A stretch of 64,000 nucleotides of DNA from Nilaparvata lugens (GCF_014356525.2 NC_052506.1:11141900-11205899), one strand, 5' to 3'. Shown: positions 32,196 through 44,548, counted from the stretch's first letter. The notes: generated by a model from the letters alone, not told the origin. Numbers and translations: made by a program.

Positions 32196-32836
32196 TTGAC
32201 CGAGCGAAGTGAGGTCTAAGATTCAAGTCGACGGTTTTTGCATTCCTCTTTATGTTTTTATATTTTCATGTTTTTATGTTCCGCATTTACGGCGAAACGC
32301 GGTAATAGATTATCATGGAATTTGACAGGTATGTTCCTTTTTAAATTGCGCGTCGACGTATATACAAGGTTTTTGGAAATTTTGCATTTCAAGGATAATA
32401 TAAAAGGAAAAAAGCCTTCTTCATACGCCAATATTAGAGTAAAAATCAGACCATAGAATTATTCAACATAACTCAACTGTCGAGTGGATTATAAATTGCA
32501 TGCCATGACGTATGCAATTCATTATCTCAATGTAACTTGGTAAAAAATTAGCAGCTATGTGGACTATAAATTGCATGCCTCATTGCATGCCTCATTGAAT
32601 GCAATTTTTATGCACTATTAAATAGGATGCAAAGAACTCATAACAGCTCGTCTGGGCGCCTAGATGTCTTCTGGTTTTTCTCGCGCTAAATTCCGGAAAG
32701 CGTTATATGATAATTAATTAAATCTTGTGTAAACATGATCTGATCAAATAAGTAGTTGGTGTATCAGTGTGGATGTGCTTATGGTTTGGGACGTCGTTAT
32801 AACTGCGCGAGGTCTACTGTTCACAGAACTACTAGT
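32196..32836 (+). mobile_element. Repeat family S, copy 1
   Basis: It starts TTGACCGAGCGAAGTGAGGT and ends GTTCACAGAACTACTAGT. Further copies are at 46073-46654 (+), 48228-48786 (-), 50558-51261 (-) and 59556-60239 (+). Non-coding, about 560-700 bp, with an internal GCATGCAATTTATAA-type repeat. Superfamily unassigned; possibly Helitron-related or SINE-like. Confidence 0.75.
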
Positions 32837-32910
32837 AGAATTAAGTTTGTTTGTCGGTAATTCTTTTAAATTATATTTTTAATATGTGAATATTTCCTAT
32901 TTTAGTTGAA

Positions 32911-33314
32911 AATATCGGGGCACCAAGCTTCGCTCGTTATTTTTTTATTTATGAACAGAACAACACAATTCTCTAAAATGATCGTGTTTATATTTCACAG
33001 CTGGCTATAAGTCATCTTATGAATTTCGGGGATGCGATATTTTGATTTTTCACATACTCACTCGCTCACTCACTTTTTTACTATCCACAGCTGTTTCAGC
33101 CAAGGATGAATTATCATTTCAATGTCGTTCAGCGAGTTTTTCCAAGGATGAGACCTAGTGTAATCGAATTTTTATATTATAAACCTACTATGCTCCAAAT
33201 TTCGTGAAAATCGTTTGAGCCGTTTTCGAGATCCGTTGAAGATAAATATATACCCAAATAACCATATAACCATTTATAAATATATACAGAAATTGCTCGC
33301 TTAATATAATAGGA
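32911..33314 (-). mobile_element. Helitron-like element, family T, copy 2
   Basis: On the minus strand it starts TCCTATTATATTAAGCGAGC after A and ends GGTGCCCCGATATT with a T following. Start and flank agree in all four copies whose start is readable, as expected for insertion between A and T. The 3' end lacks the usual CTRR. Confidence 0.65.
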
Positions 33315-33396
33315 TAATGTAAAATATTTCTTCTATGTTTAGTTTTGAAGCATCTAAATTTGAAAATCTTCTTTGTGAAAATACTTGAGGACTGAA

Positions 33397-33470
33397 CTTT
33401 CCTTGCTCTATTACAATAGGTATTGCTTTCCGAAAAACATTAAGGTACTCCAATTTCTATACGTTTTTTT
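33397..33470 (-). mobile_element. Family R terminal fragment
   Basis: ACTTTCCTTGCTCTATTAC to TATACG matches only the terminal 75 bp of family R. Confidence 0.7.
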
Positions 33471-34519
33471 GAATTGAAGAACTACAAGGCTCAACTTATT
33501 TTGGACTATGTGCTATCTAAATTTGGGAAAGGAATAGCAGAAGGTTACCTTATTTTCCTTCTCCCTATCATTTTCTCCCTATAATGCACTTACTGCATGA
33601 ATATGAATGAAGAATAAATGTGAAGTTGAAGGGCTGCTATATACGTGAAAACAGCCACAGTGAAGCCTTCATGTGCCGTGCTACTATCAATGAGCTCTTC
33701 TGCTCAACACCTAGGATGAAAATTTTCAACTCTATTGAAAATTAGAGATGGTATTTATGAGTTTTGCAATGAGTTAACAAGCCCTCTTAGGCAGCAAAGA
33801 TCAGCTGTTTTCCATACGGAGAGTGACGGTTTTCTCGCCAGAGCAGTGTTGGGTGGGGGGGGGACCCATTCATCACAGTCTGACAGGACAATTTCCCCGC
33901 GGGATTCAATCTCTGGCTCGGGGATTCCTTTTCGCACGCGACCGCGCAAGGGGGTGAGGGGGGGGGGTTGATAAGGTGGCATGTGTAGAGGGCAACAAAA
34001 GGAAGGATGCGAAGAAGACGCGAACTTCATATTCCGCTGACCCTGGCACAACAAAGAAATATGTGGTCGACTAACTGTCAACTGGTGGCTGACTTTCATA
34101 TTTCCCTTCCGTCTTTCTTATTCTGCCACCCACTTTCCGCGCTCGAAATAGGCTTCTTTCTTCGTGAAGCTCTCGGGAAACATCCATTCATGCGGAACAA
34201 TATGAAAAAGTAATAATATCTTCTCGCCCCTAACCTCAAATTAGAAAAGAAGTCACTGTGAGGAGTTGATTTCAACTTTCATTGTATCCAAAAAGATTTC
34301 ATCATTCTGATATTATTATTGTGATGAAAAGGGTTTTAATTGGGTCTTGTACTGATATCCCAACTGATTCCTTTTTTTCATCGGTAACTTGTTCAATCTA
34401 CCAAATTGATCAGTGATCAATGTTCAAATGATGATCAATTGATCAAATGTTCAATTTGATAAATTGAACAAGTTCTGTTTTGATAAAAAGGGGAAGTTTC
34501 ATCATGATAGACCTACTAC
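33471..34519. other. Mostly unique sequence with GC-richer island (33.78-34.2 kb)
   Basis: Contains G-runs (about 33852 and 33958) and a GATCAATTGATCAAATGTTC palindrome cluster near 34410-34470. No supported gene. Confidence 0.4.
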
Positions 34520-35838
34520 AGCTGCGTTTACACCAAAGTTATATTAACAAAATTTTAATAACTTAATCCTTATAGATTCTATTAGATTAAACATAACTTA
34601 TCCAAGGTCTTTATATACAGGTCTTGACACTCGTGTTCCTTATGGAGCGGCCATTTTATGGGGTCTTTATGACGGTACATTTGAAAATCCAATCCAATTC
34701 AATTTGCTCGTAACAAAATTATGCATTTTAAAAACAAAATTCTAGTTCAGATAATATGTGAATTCGAGTTTTCAATTTTTGATAATGAAATTTCAATAAT
34801 AAATGCTTCAATTATTCATTTCTTCATTATTAAAAATTGTTCTTATTCTTGTAACTTAAGGATTATGATTCATGAGGCATTGGGACAAGACAGAAATATG
34901 CGAGGCCAACTTCAAAAAGAGTTTTAAGTTCCCGATCAATTAAATCTAAAAATCAACAATTCAGTTCCTAGTTGTAATCCAAATATTATTATTCTGTCGG
35001 AACAATTTATTTTTCCTACAGTTACGTTGAAAAGTGGCCATTGCTGCACTGATTACAGAACGCAAAGAATCACTTTTCCGCTCTAGTGCGGGAAAAATTT
35101 TTCTGCACTCCAGATTTGCAACATGGCAACGCAAAATACTTAGTAGGTTATATGGAGCAACAGTGAAGCAAAATCAAAATGAAGTTGGTAACAGTGACTG
35201 GGCTGCTATAGTGAGCAGAGGTGCAACGAAGCACAACGCGCACATTATTAAGTATATATTATTATAATGGAGGACAACGAGGACTTTAGGATTTTAGGAT
35301 TAAGGTTTTTATCAATAATAAAATTACACAGAAAAACATTTGATGGATTTCAGGCAATTTTACCCATAATTACCCACTTTTCATATTCAATGGTAACTGT
35401 AGGAAAAACTTAATGTGAAATACGTGCGCAAAGTTCCTCTGCTGCACTCAAGAAACCATTCCGCCCTCGCCTACGGCTCGGGCGTAAACGTTTCTTTCGG
35501 TGCAGCAAACTGTCACTTTGCGCACTAGTTGCACAAATAACTATTACAATTCAAAGCCAAACAATATCCCTTGAACAATATAACAAAATAACACATCATG
35601 TTGTTCAATCTATAATGATAACAGCTGATAAATTTGAAAATTGGTAAACTAGAACCCCATAAAATGGCGATTTTGCAATGCATCACGGGACTGTGTCATG
35701 ACCTGTATTCATAGACCTTGAACTTACCTATCTTACACATGATGAAGATATGTGTTTGTCAAGTTCCGTTCAATCTAATAGAATGTATAAGGATTAAGTT
35801 ATTAACATTTTGTTAATAGCTTTGGTGTAAACCCAGCT
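34520..35838. mobile_element. Long-TIR element hosting a nested repeat
   Basis: AGCTGCGTTTACACCAAAG (34520) and CTTTGGTGTAAACCCAGCT (ending 35838) are inverse with one mismatch, and pairing continues for about 80 bp (AACTTAATCCTTATAGATTC and its inverse). The second half of the interior also pairs loosely (ACCCCATAAAATGG and its inverse). The 540-bp repeat at 35010-35545 is inserted inside, so the original element was about 780 bp. A partial related end is at about 51330-51405. Confidence 0.75.
35010..35545. mobile_element. 540-bp repeat with inner TIR (third copy, inverted)
   Basis: Same sequence as 6424-6963 in the other orientation, with TTTTTCCTACAGTTAC at the left and GTAACTGTAGGAAAAA at 35392-35407. 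Confidence 0.75.
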
Positions 35839-36093
35839 TAAGGATACGGACCTGCTAAGGAGGTTGAAAGTTACATTTCGTGAATTTTTATCTGTCTTCA
35901 TGGAGATGAGCTGAATTTAAATTTATTGCAATTAGTCAATGCAATTACTTTGAAAACAATGCGATAATAATAATTGGAAGATATTGCTTTTTCTAAGGAG
36001 TACACCAATAAGCAATAACAATAAATACCTCAAACAGATGGAATTGGATAGAGAATGCATTTATTCAAATGCTGATTAATATATAATCATTGT

Positions 36094-36270
36094 TTAACGA
36101 AAATCCTAAATAAATGCTGTAAATCACCCCGGAGACTTCTGCTACTGCAGACATTGACAACAGGGTTAAGTATGGAAGACTTCCATCTAGCTGTTAACCC
36201 TGTTGTCAATGTCTGCAGTAGCAGAAGTCTTCGGGGTGATTTACAACATTTATTTAGGATTTCCGTTAAA
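36094..36270. repeat. Large palindrome made of two opposed SINE tails
   Basis: Two 76-bp arms (about 36094-36169 and 36194-36270) pair nearly perfectly around a 24-bp centre. Each arm equals the tail of the SINE at 55535-55790 (TTAACCCTGTTGTCAAT.. to ..TTTAGGATTTYCGTTAA). Confidence 0.85.
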
Positions 36271-37298
36271 TAATAAATAAATACCTCAAACAGTTCCTTA
36301 AAAGATATGCTGTATTGATTTTTTTAAGGAGGAATTACATAAAAATCGGAAGAAAATTTGGAGGAAAGACAACAGTAATGGTTCGACATATGCATGTGGA
36401 TATTAAGAGTATCATAAGCACATTCTCACTGAAAAGTCTGAAATTCTTAACAAAACGGGAGCTATTATGATTTTTCTATAGATCACAATTCACTGCTGTA
36501 AGCTCTGAGTTGTAATCCTTCTATAATCGTTCTATAAGAAGGAAATTATCTCAGACACAAATTACATATTTCTCACAGTCTCAATTTCCTTAATCGTTGC
36601 TCATCTACCAGGATGGCGTTGAGAAGAAACTGACATCATAAGAAAATTTACTTGAAGCAATTTGCGTGGAAGCCTCAGTCTTATTGAAGCAGAGAGTTCA
36701 CTGTCTCCTAAAACGTTGGTGTTGTGTATTCAGTTGTACAGTAGTGGTAGTAGTAGGTCTAGGTGATGGGTGGGGAGGGGAGAGGTGGTAAGAAGCTGAG
36801 GTTGTTATCTGAGGAGCTGAGTCTGAGAAACAAGCATCTCTTGGCAGTAAGCGAGAGTAATGCGATTACCCTGGATGAGGGAATTGATGTGATTGGAAGA
36901 AACAGCAATTGCTGCTGGTGTGTTGTTGGGGGGGGGGGGGGTGTTGGAGTGAGAGGAGTGGAGGCCACCAATTATTCCCTTTCCTCCTCAATCCTTGCCA
37001 TCGGTAAACTTCTTTCCACTTAACTCTCTCCCTCGAATTACGATTTATAATTCCTTTTGAAGCGAGGTAAAGACTTTTGCAGCCAACAATCTTTCCTCTA
37101 AACCCAGTTTGATGTTCATTTAGGGAATTGATCCATCTGAGGAGATTTCCAAGAGAACTTGACTAAGATTTAACTGCAACTTGACCTTGAACAATGAAAG
37201 TCACGTGTCTAGCTGAATGAGTTAATTGATTTCTATTCAAATGCGATTCAGACATCTTACACAAAATTTTTTGAACATTATTGTTCTATTAATCCGCT
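36271..37298. other. Intergenic; G-rich stretch at 36.76-36.97 kb
   Basis: Unique sequence with a run of 14 G (36928-36941) and GGGGAGGGGAGAGGTGG near 36772. The short frame across it is not supported as a gene. Confidence 0.4.
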
Positions 37299-37945
37299 AA
37301 ATATCGGGGACCGAGCTTCTCTCTGGAGTACAAAAGCATAAACAATTTATTACGAGAGAAGAAATATTATAATAGTATTAAATTTATAGTTCATACAGAA
37401 ATGTTCTATCTAATCACAGTGAATTGAGATTAACTCCCAGAGGAATGCAAAAATTTCCCTCACAAAGGTCCGGTTGCACAAAAGCCGGTTATATTATCTG
37501 ATTAATTCCACGTGAACCAAATCAGAGATCATTTCAAAAAGATGGTACTACTGGAATTAATCAGTATTAAAAATAACCCGGCTTTTTTGCAACCGGCACT
37601 AAGTACCTGATTGAATGATTACAAAAGTTCAACAGCTGAGTCATAATTTTGACTCAGTCCCACACACATGAACTCGCTCACTCACTTCCATCATCAACAG
37701 ACGACGAAATAATTATTATCGGCTGTTTTTCCAAGGATGAATAATAATTATCATTATAATATCCTTCAGCGAATTTTCCCAGTGATGAGACCTAGTGCAA
37801 TCAAATTTTTATATTATAAACCTACTATGTTCTGAATTTCGTGAGAATAGTTAGAGCCGTTTTCGAGATCCGGTGAAATACAAACATATAAACATCCAAA
37901 CATCTAAACATATGAACAGAAATTGCTCATTTAATAGTCTAGTAT
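37299..37945 (-). mobile_element. Helitron-like family T, copy 3 (degenerate, interrupted)
   Basis: Has the ATCGGGG..CCGAGCTTC terminus at 37301 and the family block GAGCCGTTTTCGAGATCCGG near 37855. A CCGGTTGCA-type MITE (37469-37597) lies inside. Confidence 0.6.
37469..37597. mobile_element. Short TIR MITE (CCGGTTGCA type)
   Basis: TCCGGTTGCACAAAAGCCGG and its inverse with a few changes form 24-bp TIRs around a 129-bp element. Ends of this form are widespread in insect genomes. Confidence 0.75.
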
Positions 37946-38157
37946 AATAATGCTTCAAAAAAACTATTTTATCTTTCAAAAGATGTGAATATTTTACTGC
38001 AACATATTTTTGTCATTTAGGGGTGATCGTAGGCTGGTGAAGTAGATCGTGACTGAGAACACCTTGGGTACCTTATTATTTGTTTTTAATGATGATGTTT
38101 CTGTACTGATAACAATGTGATAGTTGGAAGATTTATTAGAAATTGCAGTTGACCAAC

Positions 38158-38276
38158 TGCTGGAGTAATAATAATTCTCCATTACAATGGTAATAAAGTT
38201 CATAATCTTCAGAAATTGCTGGAGTAATAATAATTCTCCATTACAATGGTAATAACGTTCATAATCTTCAGAAATT
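38158..38276. repeat. 61-bp tandem duplication
   Basis: GCTGGAGTAATAATAATTCT through TTCAGAAATT repeated once with a single A/C change. Confidence 0.9.
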
Positions 38277-38839
38277 GCTCACACTATCCAGTGTTATTCT
38301 CTGCCTTACTCAATTATGTTCTGTTTACAGTCAATCAGGTTCGTAATTGAATTCTTTATTCATTATTATTTAGAGTTGTAACTCCAAACGAGTAGGGATT
38401 ATACTTGAGCCTGCATGTAAAGAGAGGCGTAACTGTGTATCCATTTATTTGGCCAAACTTCCATTCCAACAACATCGGTGTTTCGTATCACATAAAAGGT
38501 CAAGGATAATATAATTATGAATCCTTCAGCACCTAATGAAGACTGGCGTCCTCCATGACTAAACAACTACATTAAGCGACACTGTTGTCGATTCAAGCTT
38601 TTGATTTATGTTTGCTCAAATATCGGTTAACGGATAATGAGATTGGCTGTGCTATTCATTCTGATGAAGTCTTTTTTAGGGACTTGTCCATCAGAGTGAA
38701 CAAAAGAAATGCATTAGCACACTTCAACATTTATTTAGTTACATATTGTAGTTAATGTCAGATTTTGTAAGTGAACGAGTCGGTGCTGAATTAAATTGAA
38801 TATTTAATCAGACGAAATCTATGAAGGAGAAACAACATA
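38277..38839. other. Intergenic, nothing recognised
   Basis: Contains 38795-38847, the 53 bp also found inverted inside the microsatellite at 31100-31152. Confidence 0.4.
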
Positions 38840-39660
38840 AAAAATCTGGAGTGGCACTCTCACACAACCTTCCTTGCCGTTATGAAAATTGATCACATGA
38901 TGCTAGTGTTCACGCACATCTTCAAAGATCTGAGCCAGCTGGTGACAGGACAATAACGCTGGAGACACACGAGGTCTGCTGTCTGCTTGAATGATTAAAT
39001 AGAATCAACAGTGTTGCTAACAGTTTGCAATTGAATAATCACATTCTCTCAAATTTCGAGATTATTTTCCTGATGCTTGGTGACTAAACATTAATTGTAG
39101 AGATTTTCATGCTCAATCTTTTCAAATTGAAATTTTTTGAAATGTATCAGAAGCCAGGTAATTGGGAATCCAAAATAAAACTTTGCATAGATGAGGCGGA
39201 GCTCCTGAAATTTTTACAGATATGGGACTTGTGGCAATTGATAGAGCTTATCAATGACTATTTTAGGTATAAATTTGATCGGAATCGTTGGAATCGTTTG
39301 CAATCGAATAAACACATTTTCAATTTCAGGTGAAAATGTTACTGAACATTAATTGTAGAGTTTTTTATGCGTAATCTTTTCCACTTGAATTTTTTTTGTT
39401 TAAACTGTATCTGAAGCCTGAAAATTGGGAATCTAAAATCAAACTTTGCATAGATGAGGCGGAGCTCCTGAAAGTTTTACAGATATGGGGCTTGTGGCAG
39501 TTGATAGAGCTTATCAATGACTATTCTAGGTATAAATTTGATCGAAATCGTTGGAACCTTTTTGGAAAAAATCGGGGAAAACCCTGTTTTGACGCCATTC
39601 TAGCCGTCATCTTGCATTGCATTTGATCGAAATAATTGTTCCTATGGCAATAGGGCAAGG
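38840..39660 (+). mobile_element. Dispersed repeat family R, copy 4, with 263-bp internal duplication
   Basis: Starts AAAAAATCTGGAGTGG and ends GGGCAAGGGAAGTA. The segment around GATGAGGCGGAGCTCCTGAA occurs twice (39192 and 39454), offset about 263 bp. The (AC)n part is absent. Confidence 0.8.
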
Positions 39661-39665
39661 GAAGT

Positions 39666-39956
39666 AAAACTATTACAAGATATTACTAATATTACTAGAT
39701 ATTACTAAAGATATTACCAGATATTACTGGATATTACTAGATATTAGTGTCAACAGAACAAACATGTAGCTTAGGAGGGGAAAGGGATTTGTGATGAGAA
39801 CAAAAAAATTATTACAAAAGTAAAACTATTACAAGATATTACTAAGATTACTAGATATTACTAGATATTACTGGATATTACTAGATATTACTAGATATTA
39901 GTTTCAACAGAACAAACATGAAGCTTAGGAGAGGAAAGGGGTTTGTGATGAGAACA
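39666..39956. repeat. Compound tandem repeat (GATATTACTA units inside a about 160-bp duplication)
   Basis: GTAAAACTATTACAAGATAT starts each half (39666 and about 39821). Each half has five to seven GATATTACTA units followed by a shared CAACAGAACAAACATG.. GATGAGAACAA block. Confidence 0.9.
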
Positions 39957-40743
39957 ACAAGCATTAGTTGCAGTTGACAGAAAACCGCCGACAATAAACA
40001 AAAGTTTATGAGCATCGCCGTCGCTGTATGCTACTTTATTGCCCAGCAAACACATGGGTCGCCTCTCCAACTGTGCCTACTCTAATCTCTCAACATTCTC
40101 AAAATAATTTATTCCTTTCTAAGTGCGCGAGCATTTCGTGATTCAGATCCAAACGTCTCCAATCTTGACATTAAGTTGGATTCCTGTGTTACCTGCTTCA
40201 CTCAACAGTATGCAATCGATTTATAACGATAAGCAATCATTTTAAATTGGCAGAAATAAAAAATTACAACATCATAGAAATACATAATAAAAGCAATACA
40301 AATTTTACAACATGGGAAAATAATATTTAAAAATAAAATGAAATGCCAATTGAGTATTTGCATCTCGAGGTACTAGAACTGTTTGAGATGGTGATATAAA
40401 GATTGATTACAAAACTAGCGCCAAAAAGTGGTTACTGAGGCCGACAGTCGCATATATGGAGTGACACATATTACATAACAGTATCGATGATTCATCGATC
40501 TCAGCTTCGAAGTATATTGTACAATGATGTACAAGTTTATAAGGCTACATGAGACTTCTAAAAAAGGTATCTATACTCTCACATTCCATTACAATTAATC
40601 TCTTGACATGTCTCAAAAACCTTGATCGTATCTTGCTCTGCCTTATCTTCAAGTGCAGCAGGTTGTAGAACTTTGGAAATACAGATGGTATGGAAATAAA
40701 TTAGAAATTGCATTTGTTCAAATAATGAATAATTAGAATATTT
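39957..40743. other. Intergenic, nothing recognised
   Basis: Unique-looking, moderate AT content, no coding signal. Confidence 0.4.
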
Positions 40744-40965
40744 GATGAGAGCTACTATCCAAAAACTATTTGCCAGCCCTGGAATCGAACCCGGTACCTC
40801 CTAATTATTGCTAGTCAGGAATGTTTACTCGTACACCAAACTCGGGTTCGGTTCCCGGGCTGGCAAATAATTTTTGGGTAGTAGCTCTCATCGAATTTCC
40901 ATCTACCTGTTAATCCTGTTGTCGATATTTGCAGTATCAGAAGTCTTCAGGGTGATAAACATCAT
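40744..40965. mobile_element. SINE family 2, rearranged into a hairpin
   Basis: A minus-sense tRNA-like head with B box GGTTCGATTCC (40782-40792) and its adjoining segment are partly repeated inverted at about 40845-40893, so GATGAGAGCTACTATCC pairs across. The SINE tail (CTGTTAATCCTGTTGTCGAT...) follows to 40965. Confidence 0.65.
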
Positions 40966-41050
40966 TTAATTAGTAATTAGTTATTCATTTCAAATATTCA
41001 ATTTGAGATAGTTTTCGCAAAAATAATAGTCTCGTGAAAACTAGACATGA

Positions 41051-42470
41051 TTGGCCCAGTCTCTAAACTTATTCTTTAGAAATTTAGAACAGTTTACAAT
41101 CATTCTTAAAAGTGAAATAGAGTATGCTATTAAAAGATCTAAGGGGAGACAGGCTGTGGGTCTGGATGAAATTCCTGTGGAATTGTTGAAGCTCATGAAT
41201 GACAGCACACTTCAAATAATGGTAAATCTTTTTAATGCCATCTACCAGTCTGGTATCATACCAAACGAGTGGCTTCAATCAACGTTTGTGCTTCTTCCAA
41301 AGAAAAATAATGCTAAGGAATGTGCTGAGCATAGAACTATAGCATTGATGAGTCACACCCTGAAGGTATTCCTCAAAATCATTCATAAAAGAATTTTTAA
41401 TAAGTTAGAGGCTTATATGAGTGACACACAACTGGGTTTTCGAAGTGGCCTTGGCACAAGAGAAGCATTGTTTGGAGTAAGTGTATTGATGCAAAGATGC
41501 CTGGATGTAAATATGGATCTTTATATGTGTTTTAATGGTTATGAAAAAGCCTTTGATAAGGTACGGCATGACAAACTGTATGAAATTCTCAAAGATAAAA
41601 ATTTGACAGTAGAGATATTAACATAATTACCAATTTATACTGGAATCAAACAGCAAAGATCAGAGTTGAGAATGAGATGACTGGGGAGATTAAGATTTGT
41701 GGTGTTCGTCAGGGATATGTCCTTCCACCATTCTTGTTTAATGTCTACAGTGAAGCCATTTGTCAAGAAGCTTTAATGGAGCAAAATGTTGGTCTTTCCA
41801 TAAATGGAGTAACTATTAATAATTTACGCTATGCAGATGACACACTTCTGATAGCGGGAAGTGAGAATGAGTTGCAGCAATTACTAGAAAATAAGAATAA
41901 CTACAGCAATAACTATGGGTTGAAGCTAAATCTTAAGAAAACCAAGTGCATGATTGTCTAGAAAAAGCAGAGAGTGCCAATTAATATTGTAGTGGACAAT
42001 ACACCTATTGAGAGAGTCACAGCATATAAGTATCTTGGAGCATGGATTATTGAAGTGAACGATCAGACCAGGGAGATCAAAGGTCGAGTGGAAATAGCAC
42101 GACAGGTGTTCATAAAAATGAAAAGATTTATGAGTAGCCGAGATATTAAACTAGAACTTAGAATACGCATGCTGCGTTGTTATGTGTTTTCTACATTGCT
42201 GTACGGTTTGAAAAAGTCAAACCTCAGAGAAGAAAATTGTAATATTTGGGCCATGTAATGAGGGGTGAAAAGTATGAGCTTTTGAGACTTATATTGTGAG
42301 GAAGGATCATGGGAAAGAGGAGTGTGGGAAGAAGGAGGATATCCTGGCTGCGTAATTTGAGAGAATGGTATGGCTGCAACTCAAGGGAACTATTCAAGGC
42401 TGCAATCAATAAAGTGAAAATTGCCGTGATGATTCCCAACCTCCGATAGGAGAAGGAACCATAAGAAGAA
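41051..42470 (+). pseudogene. Decayed LINE reverse transcriptase (RT plus C-terminus)
   Basis: Starts inside the fingers (KRSKGRQAVGLDEIPVELLK), then QSTFVLLPKK, RTIALMSHTLK, TQLGFRSGLGTREALF, motif A as CFNGYEKAFDKVRHDKL, motif B region GVRQGYVLPPFLFNVYSE, motif C YADD (about 41850), GLKLNLKKTK, the thumb VTAYKYLGAWI, and after a deletion the tail YLGHVMRGEKYELLRL... SWLRNLREWYGC. Lesions: motif A has Gly where the family has the catalytic Asp, a one-base deletion near 41610, TAG at 41959-41961, a deletion of about 100 codons before 42245, and TGA at about 42297. Inactive. Jockey/RTE-like, clade not assigned. Confidence 0.88.
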
Positions 42471-43370
42471 GACAATTAAAGAAGTTATTTAATATCAATG
42501 ATGGACATTAGGGTAAGGATGATCAGCTTGGTTCATCTATTCAATTGAATATCTAAATATAATTCTATCGTGATTACGGTTAATGGAAATTAATGAGAAA
42601 TTGCATTTATTATATATTTTTGGAATATTCTTGTTTAATAATATTATTACAGTTTTTCTTCAGGGAAATATTTTTTTACCTATGAAGTTTTGATCCTCAT
42701 ATTAATAAAGTTCTGATTGGAACATACAATAATTCTCTTCTAGAAAACTATCATTTAGGAAAGAGTCATAGTTTAGTTTAGAGAGAAAGTTGACCTCGTG
42801 AGAAGAAAATGGCAAAAAACTCCCACTCACCTAAGTATTGGCTGGTCGTTCGACTGGAAGCTGTAAGTAATCGTGGATGACAAACACACGTGCTCTTATC
42901 TCTTCCTCCTCTTCTTTCTCCAGTTCTGACTCTCAACTGCCAACTCTCCTTTTTCTTTTATCTGCACCTCTCTTTGCAGTCCTTTTTTCCGAGCGACCCC
43001 TATCTCTCTTTCCGACGCTGATAATATGTACTCCCGGTATCTCAACTAATACCAGTAGCTTGTCTTCTTTGACCAACCTCTTTATTAAATTTTCCACCCC
43101 ATCAACTATAGTCTGCCCTTGATAACGTACGGTCTCAGATGTTGGTCTTTGCTGGATCCGCGTTGAAAGTAGATAGCAGATGCTCAAATAGAAACATTCG
43201 CTTTGCTCTGGCTCGAAAAGTAGTTTAGTAGTTTCACAAAATTGCGCACGGGTCAACTTCATTTTTCTTACATCATTTAGAGAAGTGGAGATCATCAGTG
43301 CGAACACCTACATCATACACTAATAAGAAAATTGCTGCTGTAATCATATAATTTCAGTAAAATAACGTCA
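42471..43370. other. Intergenic, one weak minus-strand ORF
   Basis: A 124-codon minus frame (43307-42933) has mixed composition and no recognised domain. The + strand opposite is a CT-rich stretch (42898-43020). Not supported as a gene. Confidence 0.35.
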
Positions 43371-44548
43371 TCTATATAATAAGAGAGAGTAGGGTTGTGT
43401 TTGTTCGTGTGTTTGTTTGTTCATTTGTTCGCATCAAAACATGTCAACTTGTGGATTGCATACCGGAAAAACGGGAATGATTTAGATCTCCAAATTTTGA
43501 ACATAGATTCTAAAAATATCAATCTCGTGCACCTGGAAGCCCAAATTTCAATTTTCCTTCTAGATTTTTCAGAATTAGTGTTCAAACTTCATTAATCTAT
43601 ACTTATAAAATTCTCATCTCACTGACTCACTGATCACGATTTCTGGAAAACTACTGGATGAATTGCAACAAAACTTGAAATATAGCTTCCTTAAACGTCC
43701 TAGGTGCTCACTAAGAAAACTTTTGGCGATATTACAACTCTAAGGGTGGTTTTTAAGGGTTTAAAGTTCGTCTTTTAGCATGTATATTCTTCTTCTCCCA
43801 ATCTCCTTATTATAATAGAAATGTCCATATCATATGTTATTATAGATCTATAATCTAGAGAGAGTACCTCTTCGAAACAGTTGTTAACTGGCAACTCAAT
43901 TAATAATTTTGACAGGTTGGCATTAAGTTGAGATGACTTCATTAGGTTGGCACCAAGTTGAAGAACGAATCAAAATGCATTTATCGAGAGCAAATTGATT
44001 GGGCACTGCTGCTTCAATCAGAGCAATTCCTGGGAGATAGTTTTTATTTTTCATAAAACAAACTTTTATGACGGGAGTTGCTTCTATCAAGTGATCCTAT
44101 TCTATCAAGACTAATTTAATTTTGTTTGTATATCAAACGATAACTGCTTAAACAATTTCGATGAAATTATAATAATTCAGTATGATGTATGGGGGGTATT
44201 TTCAAAACTTCAGAAGTGTCCGCTGTGGAATCTGTTTGCAAAAAATGAGGAAATTCGGCCAAAATTTAACTTGGGCGGAAGAAAGGGGTCATTTATTAAA
44301 ACGGCCAAATAGCTGTTGTTCCTTTTCCCAATATTCTACAAAATTCGCTGCAATTGGACTACTATTTTACAGAGCACTTCCAACACATCAATGATTAATC
44401 AAATGATTTGACTCAATAGTTTTTATGCCAAGTTGTGGCCTGATCTCAAAAACGATTATAACAATGTTGGTAGAATTTAGATTATAAATGGTTCACAAAA
44501 ATAATCTTATCTTTCAATTCCCGAAGCGAAGCACGGGTGCCCTGCTAG
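43371..44548 (+). mobile_element. Non-autonomous Helitron, 1178 bp
   Basis: Starts TCTATATAATAAGAGAGAGT and ends CCCGAAGCGAAGCACGGGTG CCCTGCTAG, with a CCCG..CGGG hairpin about 10 bp before CTAG. The left flank is A and the right flank T, the canonical A|T insertion site without TSD. No Rep/helicase coding. Shares its 5' end with 49763-50517. Confidence 0.92.

Noticed and set aside
39109..39626. Similar peptides (LCIDEAELLK..LWQLIELINDY) in two frames of family R copy 4
   Set aside because: They are the two halves of an internal duplication; copies 1 and 5 have stops at equivalent places, so no protein is conserved.
40782..40865. Functional tRNA gene near 40.8 kb
   Set aside because: Has a B box but no complete cloverleaf; it belongs to a rearranged SINE.
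42933..43307. 124-codon minus-strand ORF
   Set aside because: No recognised domain, no convincing splice sites, and a simple CT-rich opposite strand.
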